NCBI GenBank assembly: GCA_003254925.1
Contig: QANZ01029126.1
Location: 25,560-89,559 of the forward strand
Source of the DNA: Chamaecrista fasciculata
Lineage: Eukaryota; Streptophyta; Magnoliopsida; Fabales; Fabaceae
Direction of reading: 5' to 3'
Length of the DNA: 64,000 nucleotides
Below are positions 11,698 through 28,360 of the stretch, one piece after another (position 1 is the stretch's first letter; the number at the start of each line of letters is the position of its first letter). The position numbers and the translations under genes are program-made. Under the pieces are notes generated by a model. The model was not told the origin of the DNA. It ran no database searches and saw only the letters and a program-made list of their open reading frames with translations.

Positions 11698-12438
11698 GGG
11701 GGCGTTTGATACACGAATTATTTTTTCAATCCCGGGAATCACATTCCCAGGAATGTGATTCCCAGAAATGTGATTCCCAGGATTATAAGAATGTCTGTTT
11801 GGATGAGTTAAAATAATCCTAGGATTATTTTGCAATATTCCCAAGAATGTTACAATCTTATGTTTGGTTCAACTTTGATATTCCTCGGAATGTTTAATAC
11901 TTTTACAAATATGCCCTTGACTTTTTATTCTCAACCAACCAATAATTTATCAAATGTAGAAATTCTTCAAAAAAATTCATGAGAAAAATACTATATCATA
12001 AAGAAATAATTATATCATAATTAAAATTTTTAAATAACATTAATAGATTCATGAGAAAAATACTATTTCATAACACAATGTCCATAATTCTCAACATAAT
12101 AAAATTGTCTAAAAAAGTCTCACTCAACAAAGAGTTGTAAAATGACAAAGATGAAAAGTGACCGGGGTTTGTAGAGAAAGAATTAATTAATTAGAGGAAA
12201 TTTATTAGGGGTAATAAAGTAATTTTAGATGGGAAAAATAATCCCATGTCATGGGATTAGACTAATCCCACCCCCTAGGGTGGGATTAGAAAATAGCTAT
12301 TTTAGGAAATTATCCTATTCCTGGGAATACAATATTCCCGGGACTAATTTTTCAATCCGCGTACCAAACGCGGGATTACTCTAGTCCGGAGCTTATAATC
12401 CCGAGACTATTTTTTCAATCCGTGTACCAAACGCCTCC
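11698..12438. mobile_element. PIF/Harbinger (Tourist-like) MITE, 741 bp
   Basis: The left terminus GGGGGCGTTTGATACACGAA and the inverted right terminus GGAGGCGTTTGGTACACGGA match at most positions. The element is flanked by TTA at 11695-11697 and 12439-12441, the 3-bp target duplication typical of this superfamily. Inside are several short palindromes around CCCGGGA and TGTGATTCCCAG. No transposase frame is present, so it is non-autonomous. Confidence 0.88.
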
Positions 12439-12447
12439 TTATAGTTT

Positions 12448-12860
12448 TGGCGAAAGTCTCAAATTGGTCCCTTATATATCGGGTGGAGTTTAAATTGGTC
12501 TTTTATCTTTCATTTATTTCAGATTGATTCTACATGTTTTCATAATGTATCACATTGATATAAAAAAATATTGAATATGGTCATAAATTTCTCATGACGA
12601 ATCTAAAGTTACAAGTTTTTTTTATGAGTATTTTGGCATCATCAACAAACTAGGTCAAATCGAATCTTAAAAGGAGATAATTTGTTTCACAATCAAACTA
12701 ATAAAGTTGGACATATCTCTCTCGTTTTAAGTCTAAATACAACGAGTTCAAAACGATGTACGTCATACTTTCGAGATTAATTTAAAACATTATGAAAATA
12801 TTTCAAATGAATATAGTTCTACATGTTTTCAACATTCGTTTTAAGTCTAGATTAATTTGA
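12448..12860. repeat. Truncated foldback element (CAAATTGGTCC family)
   Basis: It begins with GTCTCAAATTGGTCCCTTAT and continues with the same ordered phrases as 46919-47444, 47858-48388 and 60078-60600. The inverted right arm is only partly present (near 12780-12830). It was probably a MULE-like foldback. Confidence 0.55.
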
Positions 12861-13987
12861 GAAATATTTTTATTATATTAATTGAAAATATTTATTTTTT
12901 TTATCAAATTAATTTATATACAAAAAATGCGTGAAAGATTTGTTTTTTTTTTTCAGCATTTTCCTTAATCTAATAAAGAAACTAAAGGCTAGAGTCTCAA
13001 AACATTTTAATATAGTTCTCAACATTCTGTGTATATTCATTTTTATTTTTAATTTATATTGATTATAAACGTTATATATTGATTATAAACGTTTTTAATT
13101 TATATGCTAACATTTTTGTCCGAACATTCTATGCTAACATTTTTATTTTTAATTTATATTGATTATAAACGTTATAAACATTTGCTGAAAATAATTTTAA
13201 TACTAGTAAAAAATAATTCATTTTAATTTTCATATCTACTCCTGTTCAAGTCTATGATAATACTTTTTTTTTTCTTTTGGCCAACATAATACTTTATTTG
13301 TAGCTTAATACCCTATACCATTTCTTTTGGCCAACACCAGTTCCGTAATCTAGATTCAAGAACTATAACAATATTACATGTTCGAATTCTGATTTTGTCC
13401 AATTTCTTGAAACAAATTTTTTGAATTTAAGTATGCACAAGCTGACCTTATTTCAATTTCTTGTCACAGAATTCTTTTCAAGTTTTTGTTTCGTAATTCT
13501 CTCTAAAATGTTCTGTCATAAACATTATGTATTCAAACTGAAAAAATAATGCTTTACACATTAAACCAGAAAAAATATACTTGTTACAACCATAATATCA
13601 ATATTTTACACATTAGTTGGAAGAGACAGTGAAAAACTGTAAAATAAGTTGATTTTTTTCAGTCATTACTCATTATCTAAGAATTTATGCAACTCATCTC
13701 CATATTAATCGAATCAGCTCAAGATCTTCATCAATCATCATGTTGAGAGAGAGAGAGAGAGAGTATCCAAAGGACTTAATTTCAATTATACAGATTCTTG
13801 ATAATTGTAACCGAAGTTCATAACATCTTACCAGAGAAAGCTGTATCTTTGAAGGGAATCACTGCCTCATGGCCTTGCCCACCCTTATTTTACACAACCT
13901 ACACAAGAGAGACTTCAAGTGCCTTCCCTACAAATAGGCTTTTTCTCTCTACAAGCTTTTCTCCATTTGGCCAAAATATTCTCACTC
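12861..13987. other. AT-rich region 3' of the MPK20-like gene
   Basis: No gene is seen. It contains short direct repeats of TTTTTAATTTATATTGATTATAAACG near 13040-13170 in three partial copies and a GA run at about 13747-13763. The 3' UTR of the minus-strand kinase lies in the last 200-300 bp. Confidence 0.4.
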
Positions 13988-19270
<5,283 letters not shown>

Positions 19271-19880
19271 TCTGTCTGTGGCGACACCCCAAATCAGTTT
19301 CCAAATCAGACAAGCCAAAAAGAAGAACAACAAGCAAAAAAGCTCAAAATCTCAGGTCTCAATTATCACAAAAACTCAGCCACATTTGCCCCACCTACCC
19401 CTGCTCCGGATCACAAACCCACAATCCCGATGAATTCTCTTCCCCAAATCCTTCACGAAACATAGAATCCAAATGAAATCCCACATGCACTTCTCCTCCA
19501 ATCAAAACACCACAAGCAACCACAATAATCATAAAGTCACCACCAATAGCTTCCTCATTTCCACGCCCCAAGATCTGGTTTCTGAAAACCCCAATTCCTC
19601 CTATCTTTCACCAGAAGAAAAAGAGCAATCCCGATTAGTTGCAGCTGAAAACACAGTAGAGAGAGAGAGAGAGAAGCAGATCTGTACACCGACACACACC
19701 CAGAGAGAGAGAGAGAGAGAATGAAGATTGGATAGCTACGTGAAAATTTTTTTAGAGGCTTGAGGCTTAAATCTAGGGAAGAAGAGAAGAGAAAAGAACA
19801 GAAAAGAAAAGAAATGAAAAAGACGAATGGGGTTATTATCCGTATCTGAAATCGTAGACTACAGTAGAATACGGAGATTC

Positions 19881-19888
19881 TTTTATAC
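19881..19888 (-). promoter_or_regulatory. Probable TATA box of MPK20-like gene
   Basis: On the minus strand GTATAAAAG is read at this position, about 610 bp upstream of the start codon. The implied leader is long and rich in GA/CT runs (19655-19725), which is common in plant kinase genes. The site sits only about 30 bp from the foldback element that follows upstream. Confidence 0.45.
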
Positions 19889-20062
19889 GCCAAAGTGGCT
19901 GTATTGTTATTCTCATAAGGTCAAAAGATCATTTTGGTCCTACTTGTATCCCCCAATGTTCATTTTGGTTCTTTATATTTCAAAATATTCAAATTGGTCT
20001 TATATGTTGACAAAATATTTCATTTTGGTCTCAAGCTATTTATGAAGCATGAACACTTCATT

Positions 20063-20335
20063 TTGACAGCGTGTACGACACCCACACAACATATATTCAT
20101 AAGTTTCAGAATATAAAATCAATTTGTTGTGACTTTATCATGACAAATAATAAAAAATAATATCACATATGACATATATTACTGATAGATATTGTAATTT
20201 TTAAAGTTTTCATCAAAATTTATGGATTTTTAATTATTTATATATATATATAAATATATGTCGTGTCGTGTCGTATAATTTTAAAAATCTGACGTGTTAG
20301 TGTGTCCGTATCCGTGTTATTGTCCATAATTCATA
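20063..20335 (+). repeat. Dispersed repeat, copy b
   Basis: Related to 5383-5575 (shared ATTCATAAGTTTCAGAATAT, ATTTATATATATA and TCGTGTCGTGTCGTATAATT blocks). It is longer than copy a by an extra AT-rich block in the middle. Confidence 0.55.
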
Positions 20336-20449
20336 GCAACTAGCAAGCTATTGAATTTGGTCATATTATTCTCATATTCCATTTCAAGTTTAAAGACTAG
20401 TTAAGAGTAACTCATAGTTCTGTATCCGTCGCATTCGAACATGAAACAA

Positions 20450-20660
20450 GAGAGATATGATCAATTTTGCTTGTTTGACCATAAAACGAGCGATCTACTT
20501 TCAGGACCAATTTGACCTCATTTGCTTACGACCCTAATTGGATAGTAAAAGTATTCTTTGAGAACAATATGTTGGACATTAGAACATATATTTAAGCAAA
20601 TGAGGTCTAATTGGTCCTATAAGTAGATCGCTCGTTTTATGGTCAAACAAGCAAAATTAG
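20450..20660. repeat. Long hairpin (about 65-bp arms)
   Basis: The arm at about 20460-20528 (TTTGCTTGTTTGACCATAAA onward) is nearly the exact reverse complement of about 20592-20658, with a loop of about 60 nt. It lies inside the foldback element upstream of MPK20. An RNA copy would fold into a long stem. Confidence 0.85.
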
Positions 20661-20990
20661 TTCATTAAGAATGAACTAATTGATGGATGATAAAAAGGGA
20701 CATTAGAAATATGACTAAATTCAATAGTTTTGAACCAAAATGAAATATTTTGTCAATATTTAAGACTAATTTAAATATTTTCAAACAAAGATCAAAATTA
20801 ACATTAGAACATATATTTAAGACCGAAATGACATTTTAACCTTCTCAAAAAGACACGAGGGTAGAATTGTCATTTGGGTTTGGTATGAAGAAAGGCAGAT
20901 TCTCTTATGCTGCGGGAGGGTTTCCTTTTCTAGAATTACCTGTCCCCTCTTTCAGTTACAGGTGGCATGTGAGCCAAGGCATGTGCTGTA

Positions 20991-21043
20991 CACGTGGCAG
21001 ACCTTCATTCGTCAGAAGTTGTGGCTGGTGGGGCCCACGTGGC
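20991..21043. promoter_or_regulatory. Pair of G-box/ABRE-like motifs
   Basis: CACGTGGC occurs at 20991-20998 and again at 21036-21043, the second within the perfect palindrome CCACGTGG. Such pairs bind bZIP and bHLH factors in abscisic-acid and light-responsive promoters. They lie just beyond the foldback element and may be former proximal promoter elements of the MPK20-like gene. Function is inferred. Confidence 0.4.
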
Positions 21044-21059
21044 AGTGCACGTTAAAGTA

Positions 21060-22420
21060 TGCTTCTTTTTATTTTGGATAGATTTTAAAGTGATGGTTTT
21101 TTATTTTAATTAATTGCAGAGTTTATCTTCACATTAATTGCCTACTTTTGTCTATAATTAGTGTTTTTATGATACTAATTAATTGAGGTACTATATGCAT
21201 GATATTGAGAATCGAGAAATAATACTAGTTTTCTTAAAAGTAAATTAAAAATTTAGTTCTTGAAAGATTGTCGAACTAACGATTTAGTCCTTAAAATATT
21301 GAAATACATGAGTTAATCCTTAAAAAAATTAAAATAGTATACTTATTAATGTTTTTTATTGACTAAATAGTATATTATTTTAATCTTTTTTTTTATGGAT
21401 ACCATTTTAATCTTTCAGAGACTAAAATGTATATTATTTTAATCTTTTAATGACTAAATTGTATATTTTAATATTTTTAGAATTGAGTTGTCAACTTGAT
21501 AATTTTTCAGAGACTGAATTGTTAGTTTATTCTTGTTTTTATTTTAAAACTTAACAACAATCTTCAAATAATATTTTTAAATTACTAGCTTAAAAACATT
21601 ATTGTAAAGAATATAACATTATTAATTTTAATCAATATCATAAAAAATTAAAATGATTGTGATTTCATATTTTAAATATTAAATCTTTTAAGTTTTAACA
21701 TTGTTTTTTATTAATCAAATTAATTCATCTATCAGGGATCAAATTAAATAACTAATTTATTGTCTTTTAATAAAAACAAAAATATGATACCATTATACCA
21801 ATGAATTTATTTTTGCACTCAACCACCTAAGGGATAACAGCATCTCTATAGGAAGATTCTTTAATATTCACAATGGATTGATTTAATGCAAGGGATTAGT
21901 TGTATGTGCTATATATACAAATAACTTGAAAAGGGAAAAGTAGGTTAATTTTTTTTGTTGTCAACTCGATTTTTGGAATTTTGTCTTGATTAATTTAAAT
22001 TTGATTTATGTTGCTCATCTCGCTATAATGATAGAGTCTCTCAATATAAATAATTACTGCATTCACAAAGTCTCGAATCTAAAATTTTACTTAAGCAATA
22101 TCAAATTACTTATTACTTAGAAGAAATAATAGTTGGTAAGAGTAGGTTAATTAACATTACAAAATTGAACAACAAATAGTGCAAAAAAATATTACAATTT
22201 GGTATGTATAAATGTTAGGAAAAATGAAACATTAATAATTTCCCAAAAAAGAGATATCTTATTTCCCTTTTTATATCATCCATCAATTAGTTCATTCCTT
22301 TTTATCAAAAAAAAAATATATTGGACATTGATGTGTCGTGCAAAAAGTAGAACCACAGATAAGTGTTTTATGCATTATATGAAAATAAATATCAATAATT
22401 GCTATATATATATATATCTA
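21060..22420. other. AT-rich intergenic region with degraded foldbacks
   Basis: From about 21240 to 21535 there are phrases of the AGTAAACTAA/CTTTCAGAGACT foldback family (as at 25324-25566). The rest is AT-rich without coding signals. Confidence 0.4.
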
Positions 22421-22762
22421 TCTATACTATATTATATGGCTCCACCCCTTATGGTTGGTCAAAAATAGTGAATTAAAAAATTAAAAAAGAAAACAAAAAT
22501 CACCCACTCTCTCTTCCACTCACTCTCCCCACTTCTTTAAAAAAATAAATGAATTAAAAAAATACAAAAAACAATTAAAAATTAAAAATGCCACCACTCT
22601 CTCCCACTCACTCTCCCTATATGAGGTAATTTCAAATTGGTCCTAAATATTTTATAATTTCTCAAATTGGTCCCAAACTTACTCTTTTATCAATATAAAA
22701 ATTTAATATAATCTTCAACTTTAAATCAATTCAAACGTTACATGCGCACGCCAAGCCCCTAG
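22421..22762 (+). mobile_element. Small non-autonomous Helitron, 342 bp
   Basis: It starts TCTATACTATATTATATG after an A and ends CACGCCAAGCCCCTAG before a T, fitting the 5'-TC and CTRR-3' termini and A/T insertion site of Helitrons. Both ends recur, in reverse, at 28730 and 26230, and the 3' end recurs at 63281. It is too short for a RepHel gene. A clear 3' hairpin is not obvious, which leaves some doubt. Confidence 0.65.
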
Positions 22763-23602
22763 TAGAAATATATGGTTCCACCATTATAAACATTTATAAT
22801 ATATAGTGTTTTGTTAATTTATCGTTTAGAGAGTCCTCAACTTACCATGACTATCTAATTAATAATTAGGTAAAAGTATCTTTAGTGTCCCTAAATTATA
22901 GGGTAGTTTTAATTGTACTTCTATTTTTTTTACCATAAAGCTTAATATAATCTAAATCGTTAATAAAAAATATTGTTATCAATATTTCTAGAGTTACAAT
23001 TGATACCAAATGTTAAAATTTTTGGGTATAATTGACATGATTGTGAAACTTTGGGGTATAATTAAAACCAAAATAAAGAAGGAAAAAAATTTATTACGTT
23101 ATCATATATATATATATAATAAATTTTTGCTTCACCATAGGATTTTTTTTAAGTCTATGTCTCGTTTAATTCATACTCATGCCATTAGTTTTTGTCATGG
23201 TTGAAGAGCACAGATAAAAGTTTAATTGAAAAACTAGCGTATTTTGCTAGGTTAATTTTTTTTTTGCTGAGTTAAATTTTACGTATATGATTTTTATTTT
23301 TATTTGTTTGATAATAGTATATGATTTTTATTGAATTGCTGTTTTGTTGTTTAAAACAAATACATAATATTTTAAAAATCTTTGTTCAATATCAATATTT
23401 CAACATATAATTTGTCTTTCACGTCATTAACTATTCTTTTATGTGGAAATTTGTTAAAGAAAAAATAGAGCAATATAGTTGGTAAGAGAAAAAGTTGGAG
23501 AAAAATCCAATCCAATGTGATACTATAAATAATACTACCTTTGAGAAGAGTTATATGCAATATTGCATGTTTATGAAAATCACTCAGCATTACAATATTG
23601 AC
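22763..23602. other. AT-rich region upstream of truncated RLP
   Basis: It includes a MULE-like phrase block (22880-23080, with TTGATACC and GGTATAATTGACATG). No gene is seen. The open frame could extend upstream to 23495, but that part lacks signal-peptide character. Confidence 0.4.
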
Positions 23603-24490
23603 ATGGCTGTTTCTTGCAATACTGTTGTGTTTGTTTATGTTTGGTTGCTTATGTTTTTAACAAATGATTTATGCATTTGCAGAAAAGAATCCTCTGACTC
23701 TGTGGCTGAATGCATTCCAAGTGAGAGAGAAGCACTTCTTAAGCTGAAGCTTCATCTTGATGATCCTTCAAACAGGCTTGCCTCTTGGATTCCCAAGGGA
23801 GATTGCTGCAAATGGCCTGAAATTGTTTGTAGCAATGTCACTGCCCACGTTCTTCAGCTTCATCTCTCTACTGATCCAGTGGATTACTTTGAATATGGGT
23901 ATTTTGGATATATAGATGATGTTAGATTTGAAGATCAAGATTCCGAGAGATCAAGATTTGGTGGTGAGATTCATCCTTATATTCTTAATTTGAAGCATTT
24001 AAGTTACATGGACTTGAGTGGCAATGATTTTGGTGAAACTCAAATTCCTAGTTTTCTTGGCTCAATCACAAGCTTGACATACCTCGACCTCTCTAATGCT
24101 ATATTTGGTGGCAGCATTCCTCATCAAATTGGGAATCTCTCCAATTTGCTCTATCTTGATCTCAAAGACAATTATTTCAGTGGAAGCATCCCTCATCAAA
24201 TTGGGAATCTCTCCAATTTGCTCTATCTTGGTCTTGGAGGTGCTTATGAATACATGGAAAATCCTCAATGGCTTTCAGGTCTTGCTTCACTCCAACATCT
24301 TCAACTAAGTTCGGTAAACTTTTCCAAAGCCTTTGATTGGTTGCATTTTCTCCATTCACTTCCCTCTTTAACAGAGTTACACTTGTCATCTTGTGTTCTT
24401 CATCATCATTCTGAACGATCTACAATTAACAACGTCTCATCTCTAGCCATCCTTCATATTTCTGATTCCCTTGTATATATATATAGCTAG
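23603..24490 (+). pseudogene. Truncated LRR receptor-like protein
   Basis: From the ATG at 23603 the frame encodes 295 residues: a signal peptide (MAVSCNTVVFVYVWLLMF), the cap region with SEREALLKLKLHLDDPSNRL and the paired cysteines CCKWPEIVC, and then about six to seven LRRs. It then stops after HISDSLVYIYS in a TATATATA tract. RLPs of this class normally continue for another 600 residues with more LRRs, a membrane helix and a tail, none of which follow, so this is an N-terminal fragment. The start at 23603 is preferred over 23495 because it begins the signal peptide directly. It is similar in type to the intact RLP at 6186 but from a different subgroup. A short secreted LRR protein is possible but less likely. 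Confidence 0.82.
24113..24231 (+). repeat. Exact duplication of one LRR unit
   Basis: About 45 bp beginning AGCATTCCTCATCAAATTGG at 24113 recur at 24185 with one early mismatch, a spacing of 72 bp. This equals 24 codons, one LRR, encoding GSIPHQIGNLSNLLYLDL twice. Near-identity at the DNA level points to a recent unequal exchange. Confidence 0.92.
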
Positions 24491-25323
24491 GGGGAATATA
24501 ATTGTTATACAATTTTGAAAATTTTAGACCAAGCAAAAAAAAAAAGAAAAAAAAGGAGTTCATGCAGGGAAATTCAATAATGCTAATCTTTTGGCATTCA
24601 ATCGTCCTTTACAGTTTACACATTTTGCAGGCTCAATATCTTATGAGTCACTGTTTGCAGATATCTTGATAGCAACCTATCAAAAAAAATTTATTATAGG
24701 TATATATAGATAATATACTATCTTTTTTTATTATATCATTAATTAATTATTTTCATAAATGCATATATAAATTATATGTAGAATGATTGTTTATCATACT
24801 CTAAACATTTTGTTCAAAATTGATAAATTATTTGAAGCATTTTTCTATCTACATTTTAAAAATGATTAATTATGTATTTATTCAAATTAATAATGTTCCA
24901 TTTATGGCCAATAATAATAATAATAATTTTCCATTATATTAAAAGTAGTTTTTTTTGTCTTACTAATTCAAACAATAATACTAGAAAATTATAAATTACT
25001 CAATGTAGAACACATGTCCTAAATAAATAAATAACCTAAATGGTTTATTAGCTCATCAGTTGAGAAATAGATTTTATGAGTATTATCTATTGTATTTAAA
25101 TATATATATATATATATATATTTCTATGAATTCATCACCATATATATTATGTAAAGGCCTATATACTAATGGAGTTGGGTCTAGTGAAAAGAGTTAATCT
25201 CTCACAACATAATAAATCTAGGTTTAAATCTTTGTTAAGAGAGATGTTTATATTTAATATATGATTTTTATCACAAATTAAATAGAGGATACACGTGAAA
25301 GAAAAATACTATATAAATAATTT
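24491..25323. other. AT-rich region after truncated RLP
   Basis: It holds AT and AAT microsatellites (24910-24926, 25098-25122). A stretch near 25166-25255 has a tRNA-SINE-like word (TCTAGGTTTAAATCT). No remaining RLP exons are seen. Confidence 0.35.
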
Positions 25324-25566
25324 GAGTAAACTAATAATTCGGTTCCTACAAGAACACTGAACTGACAACTCAGTCCCTGAAAGATCAAAACAATAAATTT
25401 TTTAGTTCCTGAAAAATTAAAACAGTATACTATATAGTCCATAAAAAAGACTAATTAATTAGTATACTATTTTGATCTTTCAGACACTAAGTTATACATT
25501 TTAATCTTTCAAGGATTGAGTTGTAAGCTCAATGATCTTTCAGGGATTAAATTATTAGTTTACTTT
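25324..25566. mobile_element. Foldback element, 243 bp, near-perfect 9-bp duplication
   Basis: The ends GAGTAAACTAATAATT and, inverted, AAAGTAAACTAATAATTTAA match. Flanks are AAATAATTT (25315-25323) and AAATAATGT (25567-25575), 8 of 9 identical, the length typical of MULE insertions. Arms meet around 25445-25460. Degraded relatives are at 9401-9642 and 21240-21535. Confidence 0.65.
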
Positions 25567-27076
25567 AAATAATGTTGTTTAGAACTACTTTTCTCCCATA
25601 TTGACTTAGTGGACAACGTATAACATGTCACTAAATGCAGCACTTGATGACTTTGTAGCTTAAAGCAAAGTTGATATATATACTTTATTAGACGAAAGTG
25701 AAGTTTTAAATATCTCTAACGTTCATATATATCTTTTCAATTCAAAAGCTGGTGTAGATAGGAATGGGACAAAAGTATATATGTGGCTCATATATATATA
25801 TATATATATATAGGGGCGGAGCCAGGATTTTTGGTTAGGGGGTCGAAATTTTTTTTTGGCCAACATTTTATTTTAGTCTTCAATTTTTACTCAAAAATTT
25901 GTTTTGGTCCCTAATATTTTTTGAGAACCTTCGGGTTTGAAACGAGAGGAATATGATCACATTCAATAGTTAAAGACCAATTATAAAATTTTTAGGAAAA
26001 GTTAAGGACCAAAACAGAACTAAAAATATTAAGGATCAAAATGGAACTCTTGGTAATCATTAAGGACCAAAATAAGATATTGGCCTATTCTTTTTTCTAT
26101 ATATTTTAATAATATAAGAAAATATATAAGTTGGATAAAAAAGATATAAAATTGTTAGGAAAAAAATCTCAATATTGCAGCCATATATGAAATATAAGAT
26201 AAAAAAGATATCGGCTACAATATATACAACTAGGGGCTTGGCGTGCCCGATGTAACGTTTGAACTAATTTAAAGTTAAAGATAAAATAAGATCTCTATAT
26301 TGATAAATAATTAAATCTTAATTTAGACAATGACATTGAAATAAAATACAATACTTAAAATAATGTATGCTATATAATTTACATTGAGCTAGATATTTAT
26401 TAATTAGTTATTTTCATATCCAATTTTTTCTCTGCTCTTGAAGCCATCATCCTAAACATGTAACATTTGAAATGATTTAAAGTTAAAGATTACATAAAAT
26501 TCTTATATTGATAAGTAACTAAATTGTAATTTTGACTATGATATTGAAATCAAATATAATACTTAAATAATGCATACTCTATAACTTACATCAAGTGTCT
26601 TAAATTTCTGAAACATTTAATTTAATCAATTTAGCTAAATATTTATTTATCAGTTATTATAATTTTCAACTATTTTTCTGCTATTAAAGCCACACATGCT
26701 AAACATGTCAAAAAATTGAGAAGCATCAGTTAAAATTTAATAAACACAATTAAGATAAATATATTAATAAAATAATGAGATCAAATGAAACTCACCTAGT
26801 TATGAACTTATGATACCATAGTTCTTTAAACATGTATTGATTAAAGAACTTTTCACACTTGAATTACTCGAGATCATAATAAATAATAAATAAATCTTTT
26901 TTCACTTAAAATATCAAAGATGACAAAAATTATATAATTTTATCTCTAATCTTAAAAATGCATATTTCTTCCTTTGCATGAATAACACGCCTACAATATA
27001 ATTTCTACTAGCAATAAAATAAATTAAAATCTTAACATGAGTCAAATAGACTAAATTTTTTTTGTACATACATTTC

Positions 27077-28360
27077 GGCTCCGTTCGTTTGCGCTTATAA
27101 TAAAATCTGCTCTGATTATAATCAGAGTATGGTTATAATCAAAGTTGATTATTTGTGTATTGGTGTTTGGATGAGAGTTGATTATTTGGTGTGAAATTAT
27201 TAAAATGGGTATGTAATGATTGTGGTTGGTAGATAGAAAGGTAAGGAAATTGATAAATTATATAGGGGTAGAAATGAAAGAAAAAGTTGGAAAAAGTAGG
27301 AAAAATTAAGATGTGATTTGATTATAATCAAAGTGTGTTTGGATGTGATTGTTGCTTATAAAAAAAATCAGATTATGTCACTGTTTACCTCGGGAAGCGT
27401 GAAAATTTGATTATAATCATATGCAACTTTTGAGATGATTATTTTGTTTGGTCGACCAAACTCATTTTGCCTACGAAATGGTGGACTAAAAGGACTAAAT
27501 TGTATTAATTTCCCTCACCCAAGCCTCGACATTTGGTCCATCGAGCGATAAAATAGTGGACTGTTTGACATAAGATGAGAGAGAAAAGAAAAACAGATTC
27601 GGACCCGAAACAAATATCTAATCTGCCATAATCCATTCTCTCTCTCGTCTCTCTATGGTCTCTCTCACTCTCCAATCCGTTAGGTCTCCTCCTCCTTCCG
27701 ATTATCCTTCTCCTCACCATTCAGTTTGTCTCCTCCGAACGCGGCTCTTTCATCTCCTCATTTCTCCACCGGCGAACCCGATTCCAACCACCGTGTCACC
27801 GGCTTCCTCATCCTCCTCCTCTTCCTTCTCTACAATCGCATCCCCATCTTCGGCGGTGACGATTCCGACGACTGAACAGTTTCGACCGTCGACGGATCTG
27901 ATTTCCACTGGGTTCCACAGCCTCTGACCTTTTCTTTTTTTGTTGTTTGGATTTGTATTATTTAACATTTGTATTATTCCCACCGTCTCCATAAAATTTG
28001 CTTTGATCATTGGTGGTGAAAATTGCTATTTTCATCGTTGAACAGTAACTCAAATGAGATGGGAGAGTGAGATAAGACATGAACAAATGGCAGAAAATCA
28101 AAGAGAGACGAATGAGTATTTACACTTTAGCCCAACACAAAAATGAGTATTTACAAATTGGCCCAATATTGAGGTAAATGACCATTTTGCCCTTGTGATT
28201 GGTGATTGATTGTATTAGAGTATAGGTAATTATAGGTATATATATGGGTATAAGTGTAATAGAGTGTGTTTGATTATTAAAAAATCATGATTATAATTTG
28301 ATCAGAAAAAAAAAACACAAACGAACATGCTTATTACGATTATAATCAGAGTTACTGTCA
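27077..28360 (+). mobile_element. Harbinger-type element A with internal cargo
   Basis: The left end GGCTCCGTTCGTTTGCG followed by GATTATAATC palindromes matches the inverted ends of the better preserved copy at 50017-51436. The first about 330 bp and the last about 230 bp correspond to that copy in reverse, but the middle differs (27640-28020). The right terminus seems truncated after an ACGATTATAATCAGAG block, so no target duplication can be read. Confidence 0.68.
27655..27927 (+). other. Coding-like cargo of element A
   Basis: A Ser/Pro/Thr-rich 90-codon frame. The next frame down also reads like a secreted-protein start (hydrophobic LGLLLLPIILLLTIQFVSS followed by ERGSFIS) but has no ATG and meets a stop, as if a captured first exon had been damaged. 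Base composition is clearly more GC-rich than the flanks, and this segment is absent from the related element at 50017. The source gene was not recognised. It is unlikely to be a functional gene. Confidence 0.35.

Larger units (their letters stand above)
19917..20845. mobile_element. MULE-like foldback element in MPK20 promoter
   Basis: The left end AAGGTCAAAAGATCATTTTG and the inverted right end AAGGTTAAAATGTCATTTCG match, and inversion continues into the arms. A clean target duplication was not found. A copy of another dispersed repeat (20063-20335) is nested in it, and a long hairpin lies at 20450-20660. It carries no gene. Its position directly upstream of the kinase TATA box is notable. 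Confidence 0.6.

Noticed and set aside
19473-19893. Small frames near the 5' end of the kinase gene (plus 19473-19724, minus 19555-19893)
   Set aside because: They lie in its 5' UTR, are dominated by GA/CT runs, and show no domain; an upstream ORF role cannot be shown.
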